A stretch of DNA of 50,348 nt from UBA11891 sp965658355 (GTDB lineage: Bacteria > Bacteroidota > Bacteroidia > Flavobacteriales > Flavobacteriaceae): the NCBI GenBank assembly GCA_965658355.1, contig CBFHRX010000011.1:1-50348 (forward strand), in the 5' to 3' direction. Made by a program: the position numbers and the translations under genes. A model generated the notes under the pieces. That model was given only the letters and a program-made list of their open reading frames with translations. It was not told the origin of the DNA and did not search any database. Positions within the stretch are counted from its first letter, which is position 1. Each line of letters opens with the position of its first letter. This document shows, in pieces, positions 26,198 to 33,824 of this stretch.

Positions 26198-26227
26198 CAA
26201 ATATAGTAGAAGTTTTTGCTTATCCAA
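26198..26227 (-). promoter_or_regulatory. Promoter of rpmH
   Basis: On the minus strand -33 TTG (26225-26227), a 19-base spacer and -7 TATATTTG (26198-26205) form a consensus Bacteroidota promoter. It predicts a leader of about 120 bases before rpmH. Confidence 0.72.
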
Positions 26228-26259
26228 AACATATTGTCTGCCTAGAAGGCTATTTTTAC

Positions 26260-26267
26260 TACTTTTG
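26260..26267 (+). promoter_or_regulatory. Putative -7 element of the TPR membrane protein gene
   Basis: TACTTTTG is an exact match 15 bases before the ATG at 26283. It contains the TTG at 26265 that would be the longest start, which argues against that start. Confidence 0.5.
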
Positions 26268-26282
26268 AAACAAATAAAATGT

Positions 26283-26798
26283 ATGTTCCCGAAAATCATA
26301 AAAATAATCCTTGCTACAGCTGTGCTAGCACTTGCTGTATTTCAATTTGTTGATGGTGAAATTGGCAATGGAATCTTTGCCATTCTGATTGCTGGTATGT
26401 TTGTTCTATTATATTTCAAAAATGAAATTATTTTTCTTGCCTTTCTTCGGCTTCGTAAACAAGACTTTGCAGGAACTGAAAAATGGCTCACGAGAATTTC
26501 CAACCCAAACGCAAACCTTGTTCGCAAACAAGAAGGCTATTACTATTATTTACACGGTATTATACAATCGCAAACCAATTTAACACAAGCCGAAAAACAT
26601 TTTAAAAAAGCCTTGGATTTGGGACTTAATATGAAACATGATTTGGCCATGGCCAAATTAAGCCTTGCGGGAATTTTAATGCAAAAGCGGCGGAAACGAG
26701 AAGCCACCATCCTTTTAACGGAGGCTAAAAAATTAGACACGCATGGGATGCTTACGGCTCAAGTTAAAATGATGCAGCAACAGTTAAAGAAAATTTAA
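26283..26798 (+). CDS. Membrane-anchored protein with TPR-like helices
   Basis: 171 residues from the ATG at 26283. Two adjacent hydrophobic helices at the N-terminus (IIKIILATAVLALAVFQF and GIFAILIAGMFVLLYF) are followed by a cytoplasmic helical region. Paired helices such as GYYYYLHGIIQSQTNLTQAE with HFKKALDLGL, and MAKLSLAGILMQKRRKREA with ILLTEAKKL, look like two tetratricopeptide units. TPR units usually mediate protein contacts; the partner is unknown. The stop overlaps the convergent transglycosylase gene by four bases. Confidence 0.72.
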   Translation: MFPKIIKIILATAVLALAVFQFVDGEIGNGIFAILIAGMFVLLYFKNEIIFLAFLRLRKQDFAGTEKWLTRISNPNANLVRKQEGYYYYLHGIIQSQTNLTQAEKHFKKALDLGLNMKHDLAMAKLSLAGILMQKRRKREATILLTEAKKLDTHGMLTAQVKMMQQQLKKI

Positions 26799-27703
26799 GA
26801 CCCCTCCTCAACTAAGGGTAAACTGATTTCGTAGTATTTCCGAGACTTATTATTCAAATGATTTTGTAGCAACCAAGGGTTGTGTCGTTTTAATTGATTG
26901 TAATCAGTCTCCATTTGTTTAGCAAAACGGGAAAGGTTTGTAATCGCAGTATCCAATCCTACTTTTCGGGTAGGAACCCTATTGTATAAATCTTTTTGCT
27001 GAAAGACAAACCCAAAGCGTTTTGGATCTTTCATTATTTCTTTAACCGCAAGAATTCGAAATATATAGCGAGCCGTTTCCCTTCCCAAATACAAATCGTA
27101 ATACGTATCGACCAGCTGGGTGTCTAGCTTTCGCTTAATCCCAGACATCCCTCTGTTGTAAGCCGCCGCTGCTAAAGTCCATGACCCTAATTTTTCTTTG
27201 GCTTTGTGCAAATAGTTACACGCAACACGAGTGGCCATCTCCAAATGATAGCGCTCGTCTACATTACTGTTTATTTCCAGCCCCATTTCACGTCCAGTTG
27301 TCCTCATAATCTGCCAAAAACCCGAAGCCCCTTTGGGAGATCTATCGTTGGACAAAGCACTTTCAATAACAGCCAAGTATTTAAAATCATCAGGGATGCC
27401 TTCTTCTTCTAATATTGGCTCGATTGTAGGGAAATATTTGTGGGCCCTTTTGAGCAGTAACATCATATTGGATTGCCAATACGTATTCACCAAGAGCTCT
27501 CTGTCCAAACGCTCTCGTAAATCAGGGCGATCCAACGCTATTTCTTCTCCAGCAAAAGAAATTTTATCGGGTAATTCTAGTGCATATACTTTGTATGCGG
27601 GCTCTGGGTCAGTTGTTGAAAAAGCTGTTTTCCAATGGAGTACTGTACTAGCAGTCACCAAAAAAAACAGTCCCAAGCAAGCGAGTAAAATTCTAATCTT
27701 CAT
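26795..27703 (-). CDS. Lytic murein transglycosylase (SLT/MltD-type)
   Basis: 302 residues from the ATG at 27703; upstream codons of the open frame lie inside the preceding gene. One N-terminal hydrophobic segment (LLACLGLFFLVTAS) is a signal anchor or signal peptide. The SLT domain carries the catalytic Glu in LAVIESALSNDRSPKGASGFWQIM-type context: AVIES, GASGFWQIM, and AAAAYNRGMSGIKRKL. It cleaves the MurNAc-GlcNAc bond with formation of 1,6-anhydro ends. The C-terminal LysM repeats of full MltD are missing. Its start overlaps the upstream hydrolase gene by 11 bases, suggesting coupled translation. Confidence 0.9.
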   Translation of the reverse strand: MKIRILLACLGLFFLVTASTVLHWKTAFSTTDPEPAYKVYALELPDKISFAGEEIALDRPDLRERLDRELLVNTYWQSNMMLLLKRAHKYFPTIEPILEEEGIPDDFKYLAVIESALSNDRSPKGASGFWQIMRTTGREMGLEINSNVDERYHLEMATRVACNYLHKAKEKLGSWTLAAAAYNRGMSGIKRKLDTQLVDTYYDLYLGRETARYIFRILAVKEIMKDPKRFGFVFQQKDLYNRVPTRKVGLDTAITNLSRFAKQMETDYNQLKRHNPWLLQNHLNNKSRKYYEISLPLVEEGS

Positions 27704-28409
27704 TGTATTTTTTAATTTTAGGAATACGGATTGGTGGTAGCACTTCTTGCGTTTCATCTCTTAAAATAAGAGCAGGAAGGTGCTCGTTAAACCAGGCTTT
27801 TTGAGTAATAATCATAGCATGTTCTCCCTTTATTTTGATAACAGGCTCTAGAATCCCTTTAATAGGGAAAACGGTATCTTCTGTACCGTGGATGTGAATA
27901 CGGTTTTTGATTTCTGCAGGTGTTTCCCAATTAACAATAGTATGAATCGACCATTTTAAGTACTTCACATCGCGTTCGGAAAGATAGCGGCGGTACATTG
28001 AAAGTCTTTTCTTGATCGCTTTTCCAAAAGTAAACAAAGCCAATGACTCTATATTTTCGACCCATTGTAGCGGAAGTAATTTATGGGCATTTGTTTTTTG
28101 TGACAGCTTCATGGTTAATGGCAACTCTTCTCTAGATTTCACACTGGACACCACAATAACTTTTTGAACTTTGATATGCAAGGCCATTTCTTGCACTAAA
28201 ACGCCTCCAAAAGAAACGCCTAATAAAACTGGATTCTCATGTTCAATACGTTCACACATACGGGCAGCATACGATTGAATCGTTTCCTCTTCTTCGGGAG
28301 GAATCCAACTAAGCCAATGAGGCTGTATCGATTCGGGAAACTCCAAAAATTCAAATATTTTTGGGCTCGCTGCCATACCGGGCATCAAGTATATGTGAGT
28401 TGTCTCCAT
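27693..28409 (-). CDS. Alpha/beta hydrolase
   Basis: 238 residues starting METTHIYLMPGMAASPKIFE at the ATG at 28409; the longer TTG at 28418 overlaps the -7 element and is rejected. A nucleophile elbow GVSFGG (Ser in GxSxG), an Asp in HIHGTEDTVFP and a late His in IKGEHAMI make a plausible catalytic triad. No signal peptide, so cytoplasmic. Substrate unknown. A single short promoter-proximal unit with the downstream transglycosylase is likely. Confidence 0.82.
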   Translation of the reverse strand: METTHIYLMPGMAASPKIFEFLEFPESIQPHWLSWIPPEEEETIQSYAARMCERIEHENPVLLGVSFGGVLVQEMALHIKVQKVIVVSSVKSREELPLTMKLSQKTNAHKLLPLQWVENIESLALFTFGKAIKKRLSMYRRYLSERDVKYLKWSIHTIVNWETPAEIKNRIHIHGTEDTVFPIKGILEPVIKIKGEHAMIITQKAWFNEHLPALILRDETQEVLPPIRIPKIKKYNED

Positions 28410-28415
28410 CAATTT

Positions 28416-28423
28416 CAAAAATA
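28416..28423 (-). promoter_or_regulatory. Putative -7 element of the hydrolase-transglycosylase unit
   Basis: The minus strand reads TATTTTTG, 6 bases before the ATG at 28409, giving an almost leaderless transcript. Confidence 0.45.
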
Positions 28424-28440
28424 GATAAAAGTATTTTTTG

Positions 28441-28448
28441 TAAATTTG
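28441..28448 (+). promoter_or_regulatory. Putative -7 element of the GNAT-like gene
   Basis: TAAATTTG is an exact match, 42 bases before the ATG at 28491. Confidence 0.45.
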
Positions 28449-28490
28449 TCATTCTTTTAGGTAAAAGAAAACCAAACTAAATAAAACTTT

Positions 28491-28784
28491 ATGAATACGG
28501 AAGCTATTGTTAACAATGAATTCTTGCGCCAATTCGAATATACTAGTAAAGACGAGATGGCTCGTATCGAGTACGCTGAACAAGAAAGAAAAATATTTTT
28601 AACAAAACTAGCTATCCCCAAAGCCATGCAAACAAAGGCGTTTGAAGAGGAATTCATCAAAACAGTTCTTGAAATGTTGGCAGAAAAAAATTTAAAAGTA
28701 GTTCCTACCTCTCCTAAGATTGCAGGTTTTGTACGTCGCAACAAGTCCTATAAATCTTTACTTCCTGTCGGTATTAAACTATAA
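28491..28784 (+). CDS. Small GNAT-like (YjdJ/COG2388-type) protein
   Basis: 97 residues. The arrangement MARIEYAEQERKIFLTKLAI, a helix FEEEFIKTVLEMLAEKNLKV and VPTSPKIAGFVRRNKSYKSL matches the minimal GNAT fold of predicted acetyltransferases related to YjdJ, in which VVPxCPxxxxY(I/V)xRxPEY is conserved. The acetyl-CoA pyrophosphate loop, usually RGxG(I/V)A before the long helix, reads KAMQTKAF instead. It may therefore bind acetyl-CoA poorly or have another role. Family assignment is by motif reading. Stop overlaps the convergent mtaB stop by six bases. Confidence 0.68.
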   Translation: MNTEAIVNNEFLRQFEYTSKDEMARIEYAEQERKIFLTKLAIPKAMQTKAFEEEFIKTVLEMLAEKNLKVVPTSPKIAGFVRRNKSYKSLLPVGIKL

Positions 28785-30125
28785 TAGTTCAACCCTAACA
28801 TAGCCCCCTTCATCAATTTCTTTTAAACGAACGTTTTTGATGGTATTTTGCCAACTTGGATCCCAAGGAGCTCTCACTTTTACATAATTAGCGCTAAATC
28901 CTTGGATATAGCCTTTTTTATTTTCGCTTTCAAAAAGAACCGAAACCTCCTTCCCCAACTGAGATTCATAAAATTGGTTTCTTTTTTTTGCAGATAAGCC
29001 TCTCAGCACTTTGCTTCTTTTATTTCGGATGTTTAACGGAACAACTTCATCCATAATAGCAGCTTCTGTATTGGGCCTTTCTGAATAGGTAAATACGTGT
29101 AAATAAGAAACAGGAAGTGCCTCTAAAAATCGAAAAGTATCTAAAAAATCATCCTCCGTCTCCCCAGGAAACCCAACGATAACGTCAACTCCTATACAAG
29201 CATCAGGCAGTACTGATTTTATTTTTGCAACTCGTTCCTGATACAAATTTGACAGATAACGACGCTTCATTTTTTTCAATATAGCATCACTCCCACTCTG
29301 CAGTGGAATATGAAAATGTGGCACAAAACGCTGGCTAGAAGCAACAAAATCGATGGTCTCGTCTTTTAATAGATTGGGCTCTATAGAAGAAATTCGAATC
29401 CGTTCAATTCCCGTAACAGCATCCAATGCTTGAACCAAGTCCAAAAAGGTATGCTTGTGTTTTTTATCCCCAAACTCTCCCTTTCCATAATCACCAATAT
29501 TGACGCCTGTCAATACTATTTCCCGTATCCCTTGCTCAGCGATCTTATGTGCATTTTCTATCACGTTTTCCAGGCGGTCGCTTCTTGAAATCCCTCTTGC
29601 TCGGGGAATGGTACAGTAGGTACATTTATAATCACAACCATCTTGAACCTTTAGAAAAGATCGCGTCCGATCCCCTAAAGAATAACCTCCCTCATAAAAA
29701 TCAGCTTCGTCAATTTCACAAGCATGTATTTGAGGTATCGCCTTTTTGGTAAGATCATTTAAGTAAGCGGTTAACTTAAATTTTTCGGTTGCACCCAAGA
29801 CTAAATCGACTCCTTCAATGGCCGCTAATTCTTCCGGTTGCAGTTGGGCATAACAGCCAATGGCCGCTACAAAGGCATTGGGATTGTAGGCCAACGCTTT
29901 TTTTACCAAGCCTTTAAATTTTTTATCGGCATTATCGGTAACAGAGCAAGTGTTAATTACGTAAATATCAGCAGCAGAGTCAAAATCAACCCGCTGAAAA
30001 TTTTCATGATTAAAATCGCGCGCTATGGAAGCGGTTTCTGAAAAGTTTAATTTACATCCTAAGGTGTAAAAGGCCACCTTTTTAAGGTCCTCAGCTAGGG
30101 GATGTGAATAATTTGCTGCTGCCAA
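28779..30125 (-). CDS. mtaB: tRNA t6A37 methylthiotransferase
   Basis: 448 residues. The N-terminal UPF0004 domain has its three Fe-S cysteines in YTLGCKLN, INTCSVTD and IGCYAQ. The radical SAM cluster is C-DYKC-TYC (CxxxCxxC in QDGCDYKCTYCTIPRARG), followed by a TRAM-like C-terminus. MtaB adds a methylthio group to t6A at position 37 of ANN-decoding tRNAs. The frame starts at TTG (30125); an in-frame TAA lies just upstream and no ATG is available before the conserved VAFYTLGCKLN, so a TTG start is likely, with GTG at KKV as an alternative. Confidence 0.95.
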   Translation of the reverse strand: MAAANYSHPLAEDLKKVAFYTLGCKLNFSETASIARDFNHENFQRVDFDSAADIYVINTCSVTDNADKKFKGLVKKALAYNPNAFVAAIGCYAQLQPEELAAIEGVDLVLGATEKFKLTAYLNDLTKKAIPQIHACEIDEADFYEGGYSLGDRTRSFLKVQDGCDYKCTYCTIPRARGISRSDRLENVIENAHKIAEQGIREIVLTGVNIGDYGKGEFGDKKHKHTFLDLVQALDAVTGIERIRISSIEPNLLKDETIDFVASSQRFVPHFHIPLQSGSDAILKKMKRRYLSNLYQERVAKIKSVLPDACIGVDVIVGFPGETEDDFLDTFRFLEALPVSYLHVFTYSERPNTEAAIMDEVVPLNIRNKRSKVLRGLSAKKRNQFYESQLGKEVSVLFESENKKGYIQGFSANYVKVRAPWDPSWQNTIKNVRLKEIDEGGYVRVELL

Positions 30126-30150
30126 AATTGATTATCCTTATATTTCGGCA

Positions 30151-30158
30151 CAAATATA
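30151..30158 (-). promoter_or_regulatory. Putative -7 element of mtaB
   Basis: The minus strand reads TATATTTG, 25 bases before the TTG start at 30125. Confidence 0.5.
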
Positions 30159-30164
30159 GCAACT

Positions 30165-31787
30165 ATGGTGCGTATGCACTCTCTTTTACGACTGATTCCT
30201 ACAGCATTTTATATTGCTTTTGTCGCTTTTACCCTTCAAAACTGTCAAGAAGCTCGACATTCTTTTCAAGACAAGGATGTATTTCGCTATAATGAATTTC
30301 GGAATGTAACGAGCTTAGACCCCGCCTTTGCAAGAAATCCGCAAAACATATGGCCGGTTAACCAACTCTTTAACGGCTTAGTACAATTGGATGAAAAACT
30401 TACCATTCGGCCCGATATTGCGAGCTCTTGGACATTGGATAAATCTGGATTAGAATATACTTTTTCATTAAGAAAAGATGTCTTTTTTCATGAATCAGAC
30501 GTCTTTGGATCCCAAAAAACCAGAGCTGTAGAAGCCGCTGATTTTGTCTATAGCTTTCAGCGATTGGTGGATCCTAAAGTAGGGTCTCCTGGTGGTTGGG
30601 TGATGCAAAATGTTGATACGATCTTCACAGTGGACAAACACAGCCTCAAGATTCTTTTAAAAAAACCCTTCCCTGCCTTCCTGGGATTACTCGCCATGCG
30701 TTACTGTTCGGTAGTCCCAAAGGAAGCTACAGAAAAACCGGGATTTGAATTTCGGAAAAAACCCATCGGAACGGGTCCTTTTAAGTTTCAGTTTTGGGAA
30801 GAGGAGGTTAAATTGGTCCTGCGAAAAAATCCCCTTTTTTATGAAAAAGACAGTCTTGGGTATTCTCTTCCCTATCTAGAAGCTGTCGCCATTCAATTTA
30901 TTCCAGATATTCAAAGTGAATTTATGCTGTTCTTACAGGGGAAATTTGACTTTCTAAATTCCCTAGACAGTTCCTATAAAGACGAATTACTAACCCCCAG
31001 TGGAGAACTACAACCGAAGTATAAAGACCAATTAAACATCCAAGTGGGGCCTTACCTAAACACAGAATACATAGGGATCTATCGGGATGCCCCCAACCCT
31101 GCACTGCAATCAAAAGAAATAAGAAGCGCCATGTCAATGGGGTTTGACCGCAGTAAAATGATCTTATACCTTCGGAATAATATTGGCTTTCCTGCTACCA
31201 AAGGATTTATCCCAATGGGACTAGCTGGGCATTTACCCAATCCACAAGTAGCCTACAATCCGACAAAAGCACGTGAACTCGTAAATTCATTTGTGAAAAG
31301 AACCGCTATCAAGCCGCAGCTTCGATTGGCTACTGATGCGAATTATTTAGATATCTGTCAGTACCTCCAAAAAGAACTTGAAAAAATTGGCATTGAAATT
31401 CAAATAGATTTGATGCCTACGGCAAGTCTTCGCCAAGCAAAATCGTCCGGTAAATTAGAATTATTTCGGGCCAGCTGGATTGCAGATTATCCGGATGCCG
31501 AAAACTATTTAGGCCTGTTCTATTCCAATAATTTTTCTCCCAACGGTCCTAATTATACCCACTATTCAAACCCCACTTTCGATAGGACTTTTGAGGCTAG
31601 TTACGGGATTAACTCTATTGAAAAGAGAAAAATTCAATATCAAAAACTAGATAGTCTTGTTATCGCAGACCAAGCCGTTATTCCACTTTATTACGACAAA
31701 GTCATTCGCTTTGTTCAAAAGAATGTAGACGGCTTATCCCTAAACCCTATCAATATTTTGTCCCTAAAGACCGTAAAAAAGGAATAA
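30165..31787 (+). CDS. Peptide/oligopeptide ABC transporter substrate-binding lipoprotein
   Basis: 540 residues. A hydrophobic leader ends in a lipobox-like TLQNC (Cys27), followed by the SBP_bac_5 (OppA/DppA) fold: VTSLDPAFARNPQNIWPVNQ, DIASSWTLDKSGLEYTFSLR, and late LFRASWIADYPDAENYLGLFYS. These proteins bind peptides, nickel complexes or murein peptides for import. No permease or ATPase genes are adjacent, so it either works with a distant transporter or acts alone. ATG at 30165; the divergent mtaB promoter lies directly upstream. Confidence 0.9.
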   Translation: MVRMHSLLRLIPTAFYIAFVAFTLQNCQEARHSFQDKDVFRYNEFRNVTSLDPAFARNPQNIWPVNQLFNGLVQLDEKLTIRPDIASSWTLDKSGLEYTFSLRKDVFFHESDVFGSQKTRAVEAADFVYSFQRLVDPKVGSPGGWVMQNVDTIFTVDKHSLKILLKKPFPAFLGLLAMRYCSVVPKEATEKPGFEFRKKPIGTGPFKFQFWEEEVKLVLRKNPLFYEKDSLGYSLPYLEAVAIQFIPDIQSEFMLFLQGKFDFLNSLDSSYKDELLTPSGELQPKYKDQLNIQVGPYLNTEYIGIYRDAPNPALQSKEIRSAMSMGFDRSKMILYLRNNIGFPATKGFIPMGLAGHLPNPQVAYNPTKARELVNSFVKRTAIKPQLRLATDANYLDICQYLQKELEKIGIEIQIDLMPTASLRQAKSSGKLELFRASWIADYPDAENYLGLFYSNNFSPNGPNYTHYSNPTFDRTFEASYGINSIEKRKIQYQKLDSLVIADQAVIPLYYDKVIRFVQKNVDGLSLNPINILSLKTVKKE

Positions 31788-31813
31788 AAAAAACCGCACA
31801 AGGCGGTTTTTGT
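31788..31813. terminator. Bidirectional rho-independent terminator
   Basis: A 7-bp stem (AAACCGC 31791-31797 with GCGGTTT 31803-31809) has T-tracts on both sides: five T on the plus strand and eight on the minus strand. It serves the substrate-binding protein gene and the convergent rpmE2. Confidence 0.88.
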
Positions 31814-31834
31814 ATAAGCTACAATTCAAAAAAA

Positions 31835-32086
31835 TTATTTTTTGAACTTGGAGTATTTGTTTTTGAATTTATCAATACGCCCAGCAGTATCTACCAACTT
31901 GGACTTTCCAGTGTAGAATGGGTGTGAAGTTCGTGATATCTCTAATTTAATCAAGGGATATTCTGTTCCGTCAACTTCTATCGTTTCTTTGCTGTTTGCA
32001 GTAGATTTTGTGATAAATACATCTTCATTAGACATATCCTTAAAGGCCACTAATTTATAATCTTCTGGATGAATACCTGTTTTCAT
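31835..32086 (-). CDS. rpmE2: Large-subunit ribosomal protein bL31, type B (zinc-free)
   Basis: 83 residues starting MKTGIHPEDYKLVAFKDMSN at the ATG at 32086; the open frame extends 7 codons further to a codon overlapping the leader, which homologues lack. The SRTSHPFYTGKSKLVDTAGR block is diagnostic. There are no cysteines, so this is the C-minus form that replaces the zinc form under zinc shortage in bacteria having both. Many Bacteroidota carry only this type. Confidence 0.96.
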   Translation of the reverse strand: MKTGIHPEDYKLVAFKDMSNEDVFITKSTANSKETIEVDGTEYPLIKLEISRTSHPFYTGKSKLVDTAGRIDKFKNKYSKFKK

Positions 32087-32104
32087 ATACGTAATATTGG
32101 AGCG

Positions 32105-32112
32105 CAAATTTA
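32105..32112 (-). promoter_or_regulatory. Putative -7 element of rpmE2
   Basis: The minus strand reads TAAATTTG, 18 bases before the ATG at 32086. Confidence 0.5.
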
Positions 32113-32310
32113 ACTGTTTTTGCTATACTTTCCTACACCCTTCCTAAAAAAAGAAATGGAACTGACTTTAAAACTCGAAAACAGCTGATTTTCAACCCCA
32201 TTGAATCCCACTTTACCACACAATCGACAACTCAAGACGAACCCTGATAGAGGCTGTTACACAACAATCTAAAAAATGAGTACATTGGTGAGGAATTTAA
32301 AACTAGCACC

Positions 32311-32835
32311 ATGGAAAAACAATCAGCAAAATTAACTCCCTATATGCTCAAATACGGAGGCCTCTTAGGAGGGGTTTCTGTCGTATTTGCCTTAATGTTA
32401 TTCTCGCTTGATCTGCATTATGGCCAAGAACCAGCCGTAAACTATGTCAATTACTTGATTACAATCGCCGTTTTGGCATTTGGAATCTATACCTATAGAA
32501 AAGACAACGAAGGATTTTTATCGCTTGGAGAGGCCTTGAAAATAGGCTTGGGTATTTCGCTGATATCAGCGGTTATAGCCATTCTTTATACAGGACTTTT
32601 GATGCATGTACTGGAGCCAACGTTTATGGAAAAGGCTTCAGAGATAGCGAAAAATAAAATGATTGATGAAAACCCTGAAATGACACAGGAGCAACTGAAT
32701 ATGGCCTTAGATATGATGAAAAAATTTCAGGGATTCGGCGTTGTTTCTGCCTTTATCTTGATTTTCAGTTTGTTCTTCGGATTGTTAATTTCTTTGGTAA
32801 GTGGCTTAATCCTTAAAAAAGCACGACCGGAATAA
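32311..32835 (+). CDS. DUF4199 membrane protein
   Basis: 174 residues, four hydrophobic helices: GGLLGGVSVVFALMLF, YLITIAVLAFGIYTYR, ISLISAVIAILYTGLLM and a C-terminal FILIFSLFFGLLISLVSGLI. The EALKIGLGISLIS segment and the acidic loop before the last helix fit DUF4199, an uncharacterised family often placed just before a GT2 glycosyltransferase in Flavobacteriia. The 200 bases upstream hold no gene that I can see. Confidence 0.8.
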   Translation: MEKQSAKLTPYMLKYGGLLGGVSVVFALMLFSLDLHYGQEPAVNYVNYLITIAVLAFGIYTYRKDNEGFLSLGEALKIGLGISLISAVIAILYTGLLMHVLEPTFMEKASEIAKNKMIDENPEMTQEQLNMALDMMKKFQGFGVVSAFILIFSLFFGLLISLVSGLILKKARPE

Positions 32836-32848
32836 ACGAGGGGTTTTG

Positions 32849-32856
32849 TACCTTTG
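32849..32856 (+). promoter_or_regulatory. Putative -7 element of the glycosyltransferase cluster
   Basis: TACCTTTG matches TAnnTTTG, 17 bases before the ATG at 32874. It overlaps the GTG at 32856, which would otherwise be the longest start. Confidence 0.45.
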
Positions 32857-32873
32857 TGGAAACGATTTCCCGA

Positions 32874-33824
32874 ATGCAGTTCTCATTAGTAATCCCTTTG
32901 TTAAACGAAGCAGACTCGTTGGTGGAATTACACCAATGGATTGCAAAAGCATTAAAAGGGAAAAGTTTTGAAATTCTTTTTGTAGACGACGGCAGTACCG
33001 ATACCTCTTGGAAGATCATCTCTAAGCTCGCCAAAGAGCATACAGAGGTAAAAGGCATCCGCTTTAGCCGCAACTTTGGGAAATCGCAAGCCCTACATGC
33101 TGCTTTCAAAGAGACACAAGGAGATTATATCGTAACCCTAGATGCTGATTTACAAGATTCCCCTGAAGAAATACTACCTATGCAAGCCTTGCTTGAAGAA
33201 AATCAATGGGACTTGATTTCTGGTTGGAAAAAGAAACGCTATGATTCCATTCTCTTTAAAAATATTCCCTCAAGACTCTTCAACTGGGCCGCAAGAAAAG
33301 TGTCTGGGATTCGGTTGAATGACTTTAACTGTGGTTTAAAAGTATACCGTAAGGAAGTCGTTAAATCAATTGAAGTATACGGAGAAATGCACCGCTACAT
33401 CCCGGTTTTGGCTGCTCAAAATGGATACAGTAGGATTGGAGAGAAAATAGTTCAACATCAAGCGCGAAAATACGGGGCTTCAAAATTTGGAGCCGAACGC
33501 TTTGTCCGAGGTTTTCTAGACCTCATAACGCTATGGTTTTTACACCGATTTGGAAAATACCCCATGCATTTTTTTGGGCTCTTAGGCACCATCATGCTTT
33601 TGATGGGTTTTGGCTTTACCGCTTTTCTTGGAATAGACAAACTCTTTATCCATACCAGCAGCAGACTCATAAGTGACCGACCCGAATTTTATATCGCCTT
33701 AACGACCATGATTTTGGGGTCTCAATTTTTTATCGCTGGTTTTCTTGCCGAACTTATTCTAAAAGGAAGGCCCCATTCAGAACGCTATACCATAAAATGT
33801 ACAACCTCCTCCAATGACGATTGA
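32874..33824 (+). CDS. Family 2 glycosyltransferase (GtrB/DPM1-like)
   Basis: 316 residues from the ATG at 32874 (MQFSLVIPLLNEADSL). The GT-A core has FVDDGSTDTSWKI, the metal-binding DADLQDSPEE near residue 95, and an acceptor-side NDFNCGLKVYRKEV. Two C-terminal membrane helices (FGLLGTIMLLMGFGFTAF, TTMILGSQFFIAGFLAEL) match GtrB and dolichol-phosphate mannose synthase relatives, which load a sugar onto undecaprenyl phosphate. First of a chain of overlapping genes: its last 11 bases overlap the mutase gene. Confidence 0.9.
   Translation: MQFSLVIPLLNEADSLVELHQWIAKALKGKSFEILFVDDGSTDTSWKIISKLAKEHTEVKGIRFSRNFGKSQALHAAFKETQGDYIVTLDADLQDSPEEILPMQALLEENQWDLISGWKKKRYDSILFKNIPSRLFNWAARKVSGIRLNDFNCGLKVYRKEVVKSIEVYGEMHRYIPVLAAQNGYSRIGEKIVQHQARKYGASKFGAERFVRGFLDLITLWFLHRFGKYPMHFFGLLGTIMLLMGFGFTAFLGIDKLFIHTSSRLISDRPEFYIALTTMILGSQFFIAGFLAELILKGRPHSERYTIKCTTSSNDD

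Noticed and set aside
26014..26232. Minus-strand frame covering the rpmH leader and start
   Set aside because: It overlaps the rpmH coding sequence in another frame and includes the promoter; a lysine-rich leader peptide cannot be excluded but nothing supports it.
32113..32310. Intergenic stretch before the DUF4199 gene
   Set aside because: No open frame, RNA fold or promoter match convinced me.
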